From assembly GCA_001655205.1 (NCBI GenBank), contig LPNZ01008861.1, forward strand, positions 1-29,373: a DNA stretch of 29,373 bases. Reading direction: 5' to 3'. The position numbers and the translations under genes were made by a program. The notes beneath the pieces were generated by a model that saw only the letters and a list, made by a program, of their open reading frames with translations, ran no database searches and was not told the origin of the DNA. Positions 10,817-22,800 of the stretch are shown here, piece after piece. Every line of letters starts with the position of its first letter. The stretch's first letter is position 1. Source of the stretch: Lenisia limosa (lineage: Eukaryota > Breviatea).

Positions 10817-13800
10817 CTATCCTCTTACTGTCACTTCATCAGACTGCATAGACATAAACTGTCCATCGTACGTCTCCAAGGCAACGTTGCTTGAGTTTTC
10901 CTGGAAGGTCATACTATAGACATGTTGCAAACATGTATACAGATGTTTATCATTCAATAATCATGGATTTGACAAAAAACAGAAAATGCATATCGCTCGA
11001 TTCGAAAGTACGATGAAGTTGACCAAGCAAACAAAATCCCCTCACGGTTTGCTTAATTACATCGTTTTGAGAATTAGGAATTCGCGCCTCCCAAATAATG
11101 ACCGCCACAATTACTCCGACGTTGGCACACAAGAGAACCAAAATGAAAACTAGAAAGTCACATCAACTCCCAGGCAATTGTGTAATTTTCCGAAGGAGCC
11201 CCACCAGTGAAGATAGTGCGAGTTGAGTAGGTAGAAGCGTTGAAAAACACCTGAAATATATCAGAATTTTTTAAGATATACTTTCAAAAGGGTGTTGATG
11301 ATGTCTGTGTCTTGGGAACTACATATGTATGCATAGAAAGCCGTGTACACAGAGTTGTAAGACAATATAATTGGGTGAATTAATTACTATATACTATAAG
11401 TCAATATATCATATCTTAGCTTGATGGGGGTGGAGACGGATTCGATCAGATTCAACCTTATTTTGTATTTCTCATTACTATATATTACTAATGTGCAAAG
11501 AATACCGTTTGACGTTGCAACTTACAATTCCTGAAATGAGAGTAATCATATTGACGCTGATGCAGACATTCTCAAGCAAATTGAGTTGTGAAATTAGGAA
11601 TGGGTTCCTAAAGTGGTGATAAGTATAAGGCGCGATGTAATTTCATCAAATCTAGTAGTACTGGAGCATTTCAACCGCTGAATGCCTCAAATTGATTGAC
11701 TTCTCGGTTTGATACATATTGGTGTAAACTCGGACTATGTCCCAGCTTGTAAGTCGGAGAAAATTTGATCCTGCATTCATCTCCCTTACTTACCTCTTCT
11801 GTAGCATGATAGCAGCAAACAGAATCAAAAGAGCAAGACAAGCCTATACAAATGAAAATAGGTGAGAGTGCCATCTTGTAGTGGTTTTCATAAGTCCTTC
11901 AGATTGCGCAAGGAGACGGAAACCCTAATCACATTTATCTACCCCCCCACCTGCAATCCAGGGTTGGAACCGAAGAGTAGAAGGGCTGAGACCAAACAGA
12001 GACCTCGAAGTTCTATTACCGCCTCCCAGAGGTAGCTATGAGGCTGATAGCGCGAGTACAACACACCATATCTAGCACAATAAGAACTGTCACCCAAAAC
12101 TCCGCAACAACGATATTTTGGATAATTGTAATGGCGTTATTTGGTGTAAGACAAGAGTGAATATGACAAATCAAAGTGTCACCAGCATCACTCTCCACCT
12201 ACACTGCCAAATGGTTGTCTTCATAAACTACATGTCTTCCTCGCTAAAATTGATTAGATCGCAAATCGTGCCTCTCACTCAGTACTCCCTCCATTCCACG
12301 TACATAAAGAACGACTGAAATAGACAGTGGGATGCCGATGACGTAAATGCACAGACCAGCCAGGGTAACCCAAAGATGAGACAGATGCTCCGAGCTGTAA
12401 CACTGCACACTCGGCTCTGGGGGACACGTGACAAAACATTTTGGTGGTGTTCTCTTACCGGCATCAAGCAAAAGGACGCCATTTCCGTAGTCCGTGCAGT
12501 CAAAATACCTAATGAGTAACTGGTTGATGAAGAGGAATAATGCTGCAATGGACAATTATAGTCAATAATCCTATGATAAAAATGGTACAGTTCAGTTCAG
12601 TTCAATTTAGTTGAGCCGAACTTCAAGGAAATTAAAATCACACCCTTTACAAACACCGTATTTCATTATGATTTCAAGTCCCACACGTACCGGAGAACAA
12701 TAAAGGTGACAGGGAGGTAGACAATGATCATGACGCTAAATACGGATCTGATGAGAGCTCTCCTGCAAGATGTGAGTTAAACGTGCGAGGCGAGAATTGG
12801 GAGGGGATAAATGAATAAGATATTTTGAAATGATATGCAATTCCGACCTGAGAGGAACTTGCCAGGAGATGAAGCCTTGGGGTGGCGACTGGAGAGTAAA
12901 ATATGAAAAATGATCAAATTACAAATAATGGTACCGGACCTACTTTTGATGCCAATATCACGGAGCACACGAGGTAACAAACTATAAGGACAAAGAGAGC
13001 CTGGGGGGATAGAGAGTGTTAGATTATAACGGACTGTAAGTAAAGTGTAAGTAATGTGATGTACTATACTATGTAAACTCCGTTTTGGTACATATATTCA
13101 AACATGTACTTACTATATCATCATAGTATGATGTATGTACATATATCATATGTATAATGATACCAGTTATTTCCTCCCACAGTCTGTATAAATTGGAAAT
13201 CACAATCTATCCAACATACAAAAAGTGGAATCAGGTATTGAATCAAGGCCAGTGTGAAGTACGAAATTGCAACTCCGGTTGTACATTCAGGAGCAGCAAT
13301 CTGCAAAAAGGTAAAGCTCGGAAATCAGAGCTACTATCAAAAACATTTGAGCTTAGCTACAACTTTATCCCAATGCACCTCAAAGTTGAAGTTAAAGGAT
13401 GTAAGGAGTCGGAACACATAGGTGATGGTCTCGGGCCAATCCAGTTGGAACTCAGCATACAAGGAGGTCACCTGGGGTGGTTAATGGGATCATCATAAAG
13501 ACTCCGCTTCAGCCAAACACACTCACTACTACATTAACACTCCTCAACTTACCTGAATAAACGAAAGGGCGATGCGCAAAGCACCCCAACGGGAAGATGT
13601 GTTGGGATTAATACCGCTGATAAACAGCACGGCAACCAAAAGAAGAATAAGCATAGCCTGCGAGCTGTGAGACAATGTAAGCACGTTAGTCTTGGAAAAC
13701 ATCAAAAAAAGTGAAGCATTTCAGTCTCCAAATACAAGCAGTGGAAGAAACAGCTTGCTTCCTGATTTGCAGAGCAAGCACTTCGTTCCACTCCGATAGT

Positions 13801-16800
13801 ATCTAAAGGAAGAGGTGAAAATGATGATAGATCCAACCACCCCTTTGCCTTATATTGCTACGTCTCCTGATTATCCCCATCTCACCCATCTGCGCATGTG
13901 CCGCATGCGAATCCCTCGTATCCATCCGCACAGGCTCCGCCTAGACATTAAGTGATATTTATCAATCTCCTTTGTATTCCTATAAAACACAAGTTGGTAA
14001 ATGTACCCAGTCACAAATGTTCCCAAAACGCTGGTAAATTTAACCTGGATTCAAGATAAAACGTCTTTTATCAAATCAAAGCAACAATTAGAACACGCGA
14101 ATACCCGCATTCCTACCTCTCATACAGGCCCCATCATTCCTACCTCTCATACAGGCCCCATCAAGAGGGCATTTAGTGAAGGTGTTTGAGCTGTCATCCT
14201 CGGCCGTAAAGAAGCTAAAAAGGGAAAGTCAGAACTGAAGTGCCCATCAAATCACCTACCCATCATCTGCTTCAGGTTCCGAATTCCCGGCTTCACATTT
14301 GCCTCCCTGTGGAAATGAACAGATTACATAATGCGAAGTGATACACAGAAGTGGGCAAACGGTCCGAAAAATTAACATATCGACTGTTATCGAGAATTCT
14401 CTCTTTTTGCCAGAATATTAGATCTCAATTTTGTCAATTATGCACCATACCTCAGGACATGCGGTGCAAGAAGACGCATCCTCTGTCTCAAGGTAGTATC
14501 CAGGAAGACACACACATGCGCCAGAATCAATCTCCCCAAATCTGAAGAAGGATGAGAACACAAGAACATTTCAGAGCGTAGTCGTACCCATTTGTAGTGG
14601 CATGTTCTCTACATTCGGTGCAAGAAGTTGCCAAGCCAAGAGAGCTCATAAAGGTTCCTGTGGGGTTTATTACATGGCAACACAAGGGTAGTGGGTCTCC
14701 AAAAAACAGAGCATATTTTCTCATATTGGGGTCAAAAAAATAGCCAAATTTTGTAATTCTCGGTTGTTTATTGGAAAGTTCGGTTAATTGTTAGGAATGT
14801 AACAGACTCCACTCTTTCCCCTCACTCACCATAAGGGCAAGGCATACAAGCTCCAGACCCCACAGCTGGGTCGAAGTAGTAGCCCTGGTCACAGCGACAC
14901 CCCTCATCGGTCATCATGAAGCCGTCCTTGCAGGTGCAGTTTCCGGTTGAATCACTCCCAGCATTAATGGTAGTGGAATACAATGGACAGGTCTCACAGG
15001 TTGACTGAAGATTGGGTTCGGACATAAAGTATCCTAGGTAAAGTCAGGTTTGTCTCCAATATAAAACATTTAGAATAGAAAAACGCGACTAGGGTTTCCC
15101 TTCGGTCCAAAAAAGACTGAAACATCAATTTTATTGACCGGAAATTCGTTTTTTGGTACTGAAATCCCTAACAATCCAACTAACCGTAGTTACAGGAAAG
15201 GCATGCTCCGCCTTCCCCGGAGTTGACGTCAAAATAAGTTCCTTTAGGACACATACAGCCCGAAAGCGTGGCCACAAACCCGTCTTTACAGCTGCAATCC
15301 GCCTCGGCCTTATTGCCCAAGGTGGCGGTGGTGGAGTGCGACGGGCATGCGTCGCAAACCGCTTCAATACTTTCACGAGGCATAAATGTGCCTGAACACG
15401 ATGAACAAAATTGGCTTATTACAGGAAACTTCAGCATGAATTTGGTGGTCTCAACCAACCATAAGGACAAGGCTGACACGTGGCCGAGTTGATGTCAAAG
15501 CGATATCCCCTTTTGCATTTACATCCGGTGTCAGTAGACACAAATCCATCAGTGCAGGTGCAGTTGGCCAGAGATGGGCTTGCAACTTGTAAAGTGGTAG
15601 AATGCGATGGACAGGAGTTGCAAACTGCTTCAAGACTTTCACGCGGCATAAATGTACCTGAATTAAATAAACATCATCCTATTTTGAAAACATGATATTT
15701 TCCTAAAATGTTCAACACTCACCCTTATCGCAAGGCACACAGAGGCCGGCACCAATTGATGAGTCATAACGAAGCCCCTTAGAACACACGCAGCCTGAAG
15801 CGGTCATCATAAACCCATCTCCACAAGAGCAGCTGGAAGACGATGTACTTCCTGTCGAGGGCGTGGATACCTAGGAGGAATTAGGAGTGCCAAGATGCTT
15901 TTCATATCTTATAAAATGCCGATTAATAGTACCGTGTGGAGGGAGTTGTTCTGAAACCAATTGTAATTTGAGAATCTTTGTAACCCAGAAGCAACCTGCT
16001 CACATGATCTCCAACACAATCCGTGCAGTCAAAGTCTCCGGTGTCATTCTTGTACGAGCCCATAGCACATGGGAAGCAAATGTCCCGAATAAAATCCCGT
16101 GCATATCTAGAGAGTAAATCACGTGCATATCTAGAGCGGAGTAAAGGAGGAGTGGGGGACCTCGAAAGATAAATCTACTCAAGACGATTGACCTGACAAC
16201 TCTCCCACCACCTACCCAATATCACAAATGCATGAACCATCTGCATCAGCAACTGAATGTGGAACTGCGGTATGACAGGGTGCCATTGAGACTGGTGACT
16301 GCGAAGGGGGTGACACAATTGAATGTATCGAAAAGGGGTAGTACGTACAAATATGTATGATATGTTCAAGATGTGGTCATGGAGAGCTCTTATTGACGGG
16401 CTAGGCAACACATGACCCTAACCTACAACTATAACGCTGTTTTCTGCTGAACTCGAGGTAAAAGTGATCTAAAAGGTGTCATTCAGCAATTAAATTCAAC
16501 ATGGTAAAAATCTAACGACTCTGTGGAGTTGTTGTATATCATATGTTTTTACCATTCATGTTACCTCCCACCAGTTCCTGTATAATTCGCCTTACTCCCC
16601 CAAATCACCGTATAATTAACGTCTTGACGGCCCTCCAGGATAAGATCAGGGAATGCTGCTTCGCCACTGTTATCTGTCATTGCAACTCTTCCTCTGAGGC
16701 TTACTGGGGAGGTAAGCAAGCACTGAAGATATTCGAAGAGTGAAACTGAGCCTAGGTTAGATTGCTCACGGGGAGGAGGAGTAACCTCGGCAGTGACGGT

Positions 16801-19800
16801 GAAGGCCATGTTGAGCGCAGTCGAATTCGAAGCGTCGTCGTAGGCCTTTGTATGTGAGAAAATAGATTTGTGACCATCTATAAAGCCAATTCAATATCTC
16901 TGATAAGCGTGATGGTGGCTTCGGTCAGATACAACCTTATTATTTCCCATTGCTATAATATATATAAAGCAAATACTCCACCCCTCAGCATCCAGCACCC
17001 CCAACGGTAATGACAGGGACTGGGGTAATTGCGCTGATTCCATTTGTGACAACAGGGCGCTCACTCGACAAGTGGAGTCTGAGAACAGTAAAAAACCACA
17101 ACTATTTATACAGTGATTCTCAAAGTATAGTTCAGTTTATGATAATAAACTGTCGAGAGATTCTCAAAGTTAACGAAAAAGTTATGCCATTTTTCAGAGG
17201 TCCCTCCAACGAATAAGTGCGCACAACTTCCACAAGAGTGTCCAAAGTGTACCACTGCTGTCCATCCAAAGAAAGTGAAAGTTCAACAGCAGTTTCCTGA
17301 GGAAAAAGTTAAGATATTTGGAGTGGCGAGAGGTAATTTATTCGAATTGAGTGATAAGGTAACACCTACATATCATATCAAATCATTGTAGGTTATACTC
17401 TCAAATATTGCCTCAAGAAAGCTCACAGAAAGATAGGGGGCGTCTAAATGGCAGGATAGACTGAAGGTTGAGACAAACAAGGTTGGGACAAGGTTGCCGT
17501 TTGCCTCGAAGGGTAAGCAGGATAACAGAAAGGGGTGTTGAAAGGGGTTTTGTTAAATTGAGGCACTTAGCCTAATACAAAAGAACTTCTTCAACAATAA
17601 ATACGAAATAAGTGTTGTATGCAAATATGGCTTAGAAGAAATGCTTCCACTACAAATGGAAATTTGAGACATTTGGAGCCCCCCCCCCAACCTTGCATTG
17701 GATGTATGGCGTGTTAGCAAGGTACTCTCCTCTGATATCGACATTCTAAAACAAATGATCTACAGCAACACCAGAACATATGGTAAGGTGGGAACGTTTT
17801 CTACCAACACATTCTCAATTGGAAATCGTGATATGGGTCAAATCCAATAATCTCCTTGTTTAAATGATAGAATTTTATCGTGATTTCGAGGACTAATCGA
17901 GAAAGTTCAATTCATTAGCACGAACTGAACCGAGGAGGAACTGAACTGAACTGAACTGAACTGAACGGAACTGAAAGAATCGTAGTTTAATGAGACAAAC
18001 TATCCAGCTCACCATTGGAAGATCCAATGCCATAACTTTCAAGGGGGCAGGGAAGTAGAGCTTCGGTTCGTTATGCATAATACAAGCATTTATATCAGCG
18101 TTACCTACGAAAGATTAGTAAGGTTGACCTAAAAATCAGTATGCTGGTGGATTGTTTGCAAGACGAAACTCAAGCCATATTTACCTGCAGGTGATCCGAA
18201 GACTGGTACTACCTAGAAAGTGAAACAAAACAGAAACGAAAGACCAAGAGTCTTTCCTATGATCCAGATCAATATTGACAACCCCCCACCCACCTGTACA
18301 TCCACTGGCCCTGCAGCCACGGTAGGAACAACAAAGGACAACAGAGTTTCGGAGTGGAGTACTGGCCTGACGTAAATTGAAAAGGCCTGCTGGGTGAGAT
18401 GTATTCAGAACAATGGATGTGTCCGTTAATATACCGTGACTGGGGTAGGTCTTGACCGATTTTCATGAGGAAAATCTTGAGCAAATCGGTCAAGACTTAT
18501 CCTAGTCACTGTATGTATGCTAAGTTATGACTATACCAAGTGTATATGGAGCGTTGGTGTAAGTCAGTAAAAGCACACACAACTTACTTCTGAATTGAAA
18601 ATATGAACGCCAACATCCGAGCCGTCCGGGAACCTTCCGCCAGTCATGGTAATATTGGTCCCTTGGGGATGATATTAACAAAGGACCCAAATAATTGCTT
18701 GTAAGTTGTACAAATAGAGAATATTATGAAAATATCACATCAATTCTTTCTTCTTGATCAATCTTCTTGATCAATCTTCTTGATCAATTACAACCACCAA
18801 GCTGCTAACCTGGGAAAAGGAGAGTCCTATCCACAACTCCATGAGAAGCAATGGAAACAACCTAGGAATGTTAGCACCATAAAAAAATTAACAACACATA
18901 AATAGAACCGTTTATGCATCCTACTGGAATTGAACCTGACAATGCAGTTGTGAAGGGGTACAAATTAACCTAAGCAGATGAGAACCAAATCAACATCAAC
19001 GGTCCATAGAATGCCCAAGGGTGGGGGGGGGGGTGGCAAAATTGGNNNNNNNNNNNNNNNNNNNNNNNNNNNNNNNNNNNNNNNNNNNNNNNNNNNNNNN
19101 NNNNNNNNNNNNNNNNNNNNNNNNNNNNNNCTTTAACTATTCTATTTGGAACCCATGCAACCTCCAGGTCTGTAACATCTGCATCTCTTGATGGTATCTC
19201 AACAACCACCGCATTGTCCACGGAAAGAGAGCAATTGACTAAAGCCCCGTCCTAGAGGTGGTCAGGATGGGGAGGTTAGAAGCAAAGAGGATTCCAAGGT
19301 TATTGGGAAAGAGGATGAAATCCATGATATTGATTCTCTTACAGCTCGTGGGATGGGGTAAAGAAAGAGTGTTCACAAGTCTTGACAAACCAAAGAGCAA
19401 GACGGCTGGTGATTGATTTGACCTCGTGTTGAAGGCAAGAGCCCTGGAGATGGTGAGTCTTTGAGAGATAATTAAAACTGAAGTGTCAAATATGCATAAG
19501 TAGATGAGAAAAGAAATTAGAAGATAGTATAATTACGCATATTTGTCAAATAGTTAAAACTCCCTTCACCTTGAATACTGAGATTTGTCGTAAGATTTGC
19601 GGGTATGTAATCGGGAACAACTGTCAAATTGGACCATTGTCTAGAACTCTCGTTTTCTAAAGGATTTGTTAAAACAATAATTACTGCTCAAAAGTGGAGA
19701 GAAAGAAGGTTGGAAAAGTACAAGGTCTCAAAACAAACTTAACCTACCAATGATTTTAAATGCACCTGAGGTTGGAGTAGTAAGAGAAACTTCAGCACCA

Positions 19801-22800
19801 ACTATAACACTGATTAGCATCCCATAGTTCAGTCGGCTACCACTAACAGAACCAGCACTACAGCGGCACTAGCGCCGCTAGGGCTTCCCAAAGGTCCCAA
19901 AAAACTGAACTCCTAGATAAAATCTTCGATAAATATCGATATTTCTTCAGTCTTCTTTAGACCGTAAGGAAGCCCTAAGTACACATAGGACACCAAAAGA
20001 CCAGGAACAGTTACCCCAAGGCAATATATTTTTTAAGAGTTCTATATTGTTCCGCCACCTACGAGAGCCAACATGCCACCCTCCCTCCGCCTCCAAAGCT
20101 GGGTAGAGAGACGGGTTGGTGACAGGGCCGGCCAAATAGTTGGACTAAATGACATAAGTACTGAGCTTGATCGAACAGGGAAAAGTAAACTATAAGTTCA
20201 AGAAATACACACTCGGAAAGAACCTTAATGTTTCACCAATTGGACCCACATACGCAGTCCTGGTGGAGACTCTGTGTTGACCCGTCAGCTGCAAGGGGGT
20301 TATATGGTGAAATGGGGGATATATACATAGTGTATAATAATCTGGTGAAATGTTGCGGTGGGGGGTAATAAACAATCAAAATCCGTGAACCGTATTCTTC
20401 TGTATGATAGTACCCGTTCAGGTAGGCTCGGATAACAGGCTGTGTGGAAGGCCTGGAATGGAGGTTGCAGCACCACATGTTTTTCCTGTTAGGATAGGTT
20501 ACAGGGATAGGAACTTAAGATGGGAAATCATATTATACCACAAACACTTCGAATAGGAGGATGATGAATTGGGATTATCAGAAGGGGTGAAGCTCACCAA
20601 GTTGTAGCTTGCTTCCATCTTGAGTTGCAATGCACTAGCTCCGCTTGATCATCTGAAGGTATTGGTCATGAAAAATACACAAAAACATGAAGTTGAGCAG
20701 AATAATATATGTAGTAGTCCTATAAAGCATATCATAGGGTACATATCGCATCATTTACTAATATATTTTGTTTCAAACAATCATGGAAACGCGAATGATG
20801 ACCCAAAATACCCCTTGCAATCATGGCGTAGCGTAAGTAGTACGTATACATATCAGCGTATACTTGGTTGTGACTATGCTGGTAGTAATAGTTGATCTAA
20901 GCGGTCAAAAGAATTCCCAATGTAAATTCCCGAATCATTTATGTTCCTCAAACTCTGGCTCCTGGTCTGTAGAGCACCTTAAAGCTGCCTACTGCCTGAA
21001 TTTGTCAGTGACAATGAAATGAAAAAAAGGGGTAACATTTAGGAAGGGGGGATACAGTATTTTTACAAAATTATTCTATATCGCTAAGTTTCCCCATAAT
21101 ATCAATACACATACGGGATCTGCCAATGGAGCGACGGTATCGATGAAGTTGGCCGAGTACACTCGATCCTCTGCGTATCAGCCAAAATGTCATTGGGACA
21201 AAACGAGGAAAAATATATGATAGTACATGTAGTTTATCACAAATATTTGATTTGATTGTGCTATTATATGTACAAATACAATTGATACCCCAAATATAGC
21301 ATTACACCCAAACCAACTTGTCCAGAAACATCCATCATTATTGATGCCCAGAATTGGGTCAAGTGGTGGAGCTCCTAAACAGAGTAAAAATAGTTATTTT
21401 CAAAAAAGTAGTTCCTAAACAGAGTAAATAAGACATTGTGAGAACATAGAGGTAGGCAGTGAAAGTTCAACCATATCCTCTTGTGATATCTTTATTGGCC
21501 GTCAAATACTGAACGAATAAAACACGAGGGTTCACCCCGATTATATTAGAGTCATTGAAACGTGTCTGTCAATTATCACACGATGAGTGGGAAATGATAG
21601 TTAACATCGAAGAGGTTAATACATGTAAAAATTATCACGAACCAAATAAACTAAAACTCTAACCAGAAGAAACAACCAAAGTGATACTATTAGTCCTACC
21701 GAATGCTGTGGGGTCTACGGGTGCGAGGTAACTAGTTGCGGAAGTGCCTTGGATAACGTAGAACTGGCCCGACTCTAATATAAGGAAGAAATGAAAAAAA
21801 AAACTTACACCCAATTTGCAACAGAAATGTGGTCTTCTCAGCGGAAAACCGGTACACTTCATTCAAAGAAACAGGGCATTTATAACACTATATCAGATTT
21901 GGATATTATATACAAAACTATTATTTTGTCAATAGTTAGTAATTATAGTATTAGTATTCCGTAAATGATATTAAACCATTGTCAACCCTCATACTCCCAA
22001 TTGCTACCAGATGTCCGTTGTTGAAGAAGATATATTCGGGTTCGTCTTCGCCGAATCCCTGGGGGAAAGAGCGATAAAACATACATAATATAGCAATGAG
22101 AAATAAATAATATGGTTGTATCTGGACGAAGCCATCCACGTCATCACGCTGATACGAGATATGGGGTTATAATATTAATTCACCCATATAATACACAGAG
22201 AATAGAAAGTGTGATGAAAAAAACAGGAACGTTTAAAATATAATCACAATTATTTTACAACCATTATTTTGCAAATGCCCATTACCTGATGGTCGAGCTC
22301 AGTCCATGTCTGGAAGTGGATTCCTCCAAACTTGCCAACCTAGGGAGTAAATGGTAGAATCTGCCAGAAAGACAGAGCTTTTCATTACTACAAGCACCCA
22401 TATCAAGATGATATTTGTATCTGGAGACGCAAACTTAATCATGAGTTACTGAAGTTAATATTTTCATTACCCTCTCATACATCTTCGGGAGTTAAAAATC
22501 TGTTCTCATTATAACCTGAAGAGTCTACAACAGAGCCAACGCTGGTACCGGCAACAACAGCTACGTTTCGTTTGCGTGCATCATCATCTAGAAGAGAAGT
22601 AAAAAATAAAGAGGGCACAACGCTTAAATGCTGTATTCTTCTTTCCTTCACTTCCAAGTTTTCTAACTATAATCCAACATACAAACAACAGCATAGGCAA
22701 GTTTATCACTTGAAGCACCGGACACTGGGAGGAAGCCATTGATAGGCATATTGTCGCGGAAGTAGCGGCGATCTTGAAGAAACTGAACAGGTGTAGGTGA

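Larger units (their letters stand above)
10817..13943 (-). other. C-terminal multi-pass membrane domain of the receptor
   Basis: N to C: CADGYEGFACGTCADG (13888-13943), YYRSGTKCLLCKSGSKLF (about 13738-13805), AMLILLLVAVLFISGIN (about 13556-13660), LYAEFQLDWPETITYVFRLL with FNFNFEV (about 13380-13475), GVAISYFTLALIQYLIPLF (about 13215-13305), LFVLIVCYLVCSVILASK, VFSVMIIVYLPVTFIVLR, then YFDCTDYGNG...VQCYSSEHLSHLWVTLAGL, EFWVTVLIVLDMVCC, LVSALLLFGSNPGLQ, LVLLFFILFAAIMLQKR, NLLENVCISVNMITLISGI, and FILVLLCANVGVIVAVIIW. About eight hydrophobic spans are present. The last exon begins ENSSNVALETYDGQ, after a donor at 11044-11045. A roughly 55-nt intron (donor GTGGGG) joins STRTIFT to VFILVLL in frame. 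The DWPE/FNFN and CY..H motifs recall the membrane domain that follows GCC2/GCC3 or ephrin-like repeats in protist proteins. That comparison is from family memory. Confidence 0.75.
16570..20135 (-). other. IPT/TIG-like and linker exons of the receptor ectodomain
   Basis: Short exons read on the - strand: ALEAEGGWHVGSR (about 20100), VGAEVSLTTPTSGAFKIIG (about 19750-19805), WFVKTCEHSFFTPSHEL (about 19340-19440), DGALVNCSLSVDNAVVVEI (about 19140-19250), VVSIASHGVVDRTLLFPG (about 18810-18862), GTNITMTGGRFPDGSDVGVH (about 18600-18660), LLSFVVPTVAAGPVDVQ (about 18295-18350) with VVPVFGSPAG, LSLDGQQWYTLDTLVEVV (about 17215-17290), ALNMAFTVTAEVTPPP (about 16785-16850), and VAMTDNSGEAAFPDLILEG (about 16570-16710). 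The G..ITMTGG.FP and P.I..V.P patterns resemble Ig-fold IPT/TIG domains. Individual domain limits cannot be set by eye because each is split over several exons. Confidence 0.5.

Noticed and set aside
14108-14161. CRISPR-like or phage-like repeat
   Set aside because: Only two adjacent copies with no spacers, in an obviously eukaryotic, intron-containing gene.
17820-17940. Possible seventh family A copy (TTTTATCGTGATTTCGAGG)
   Set aside because: It shares a few ATCG/CGAG words but lacks recognisable TAGGGCTTCC ends.
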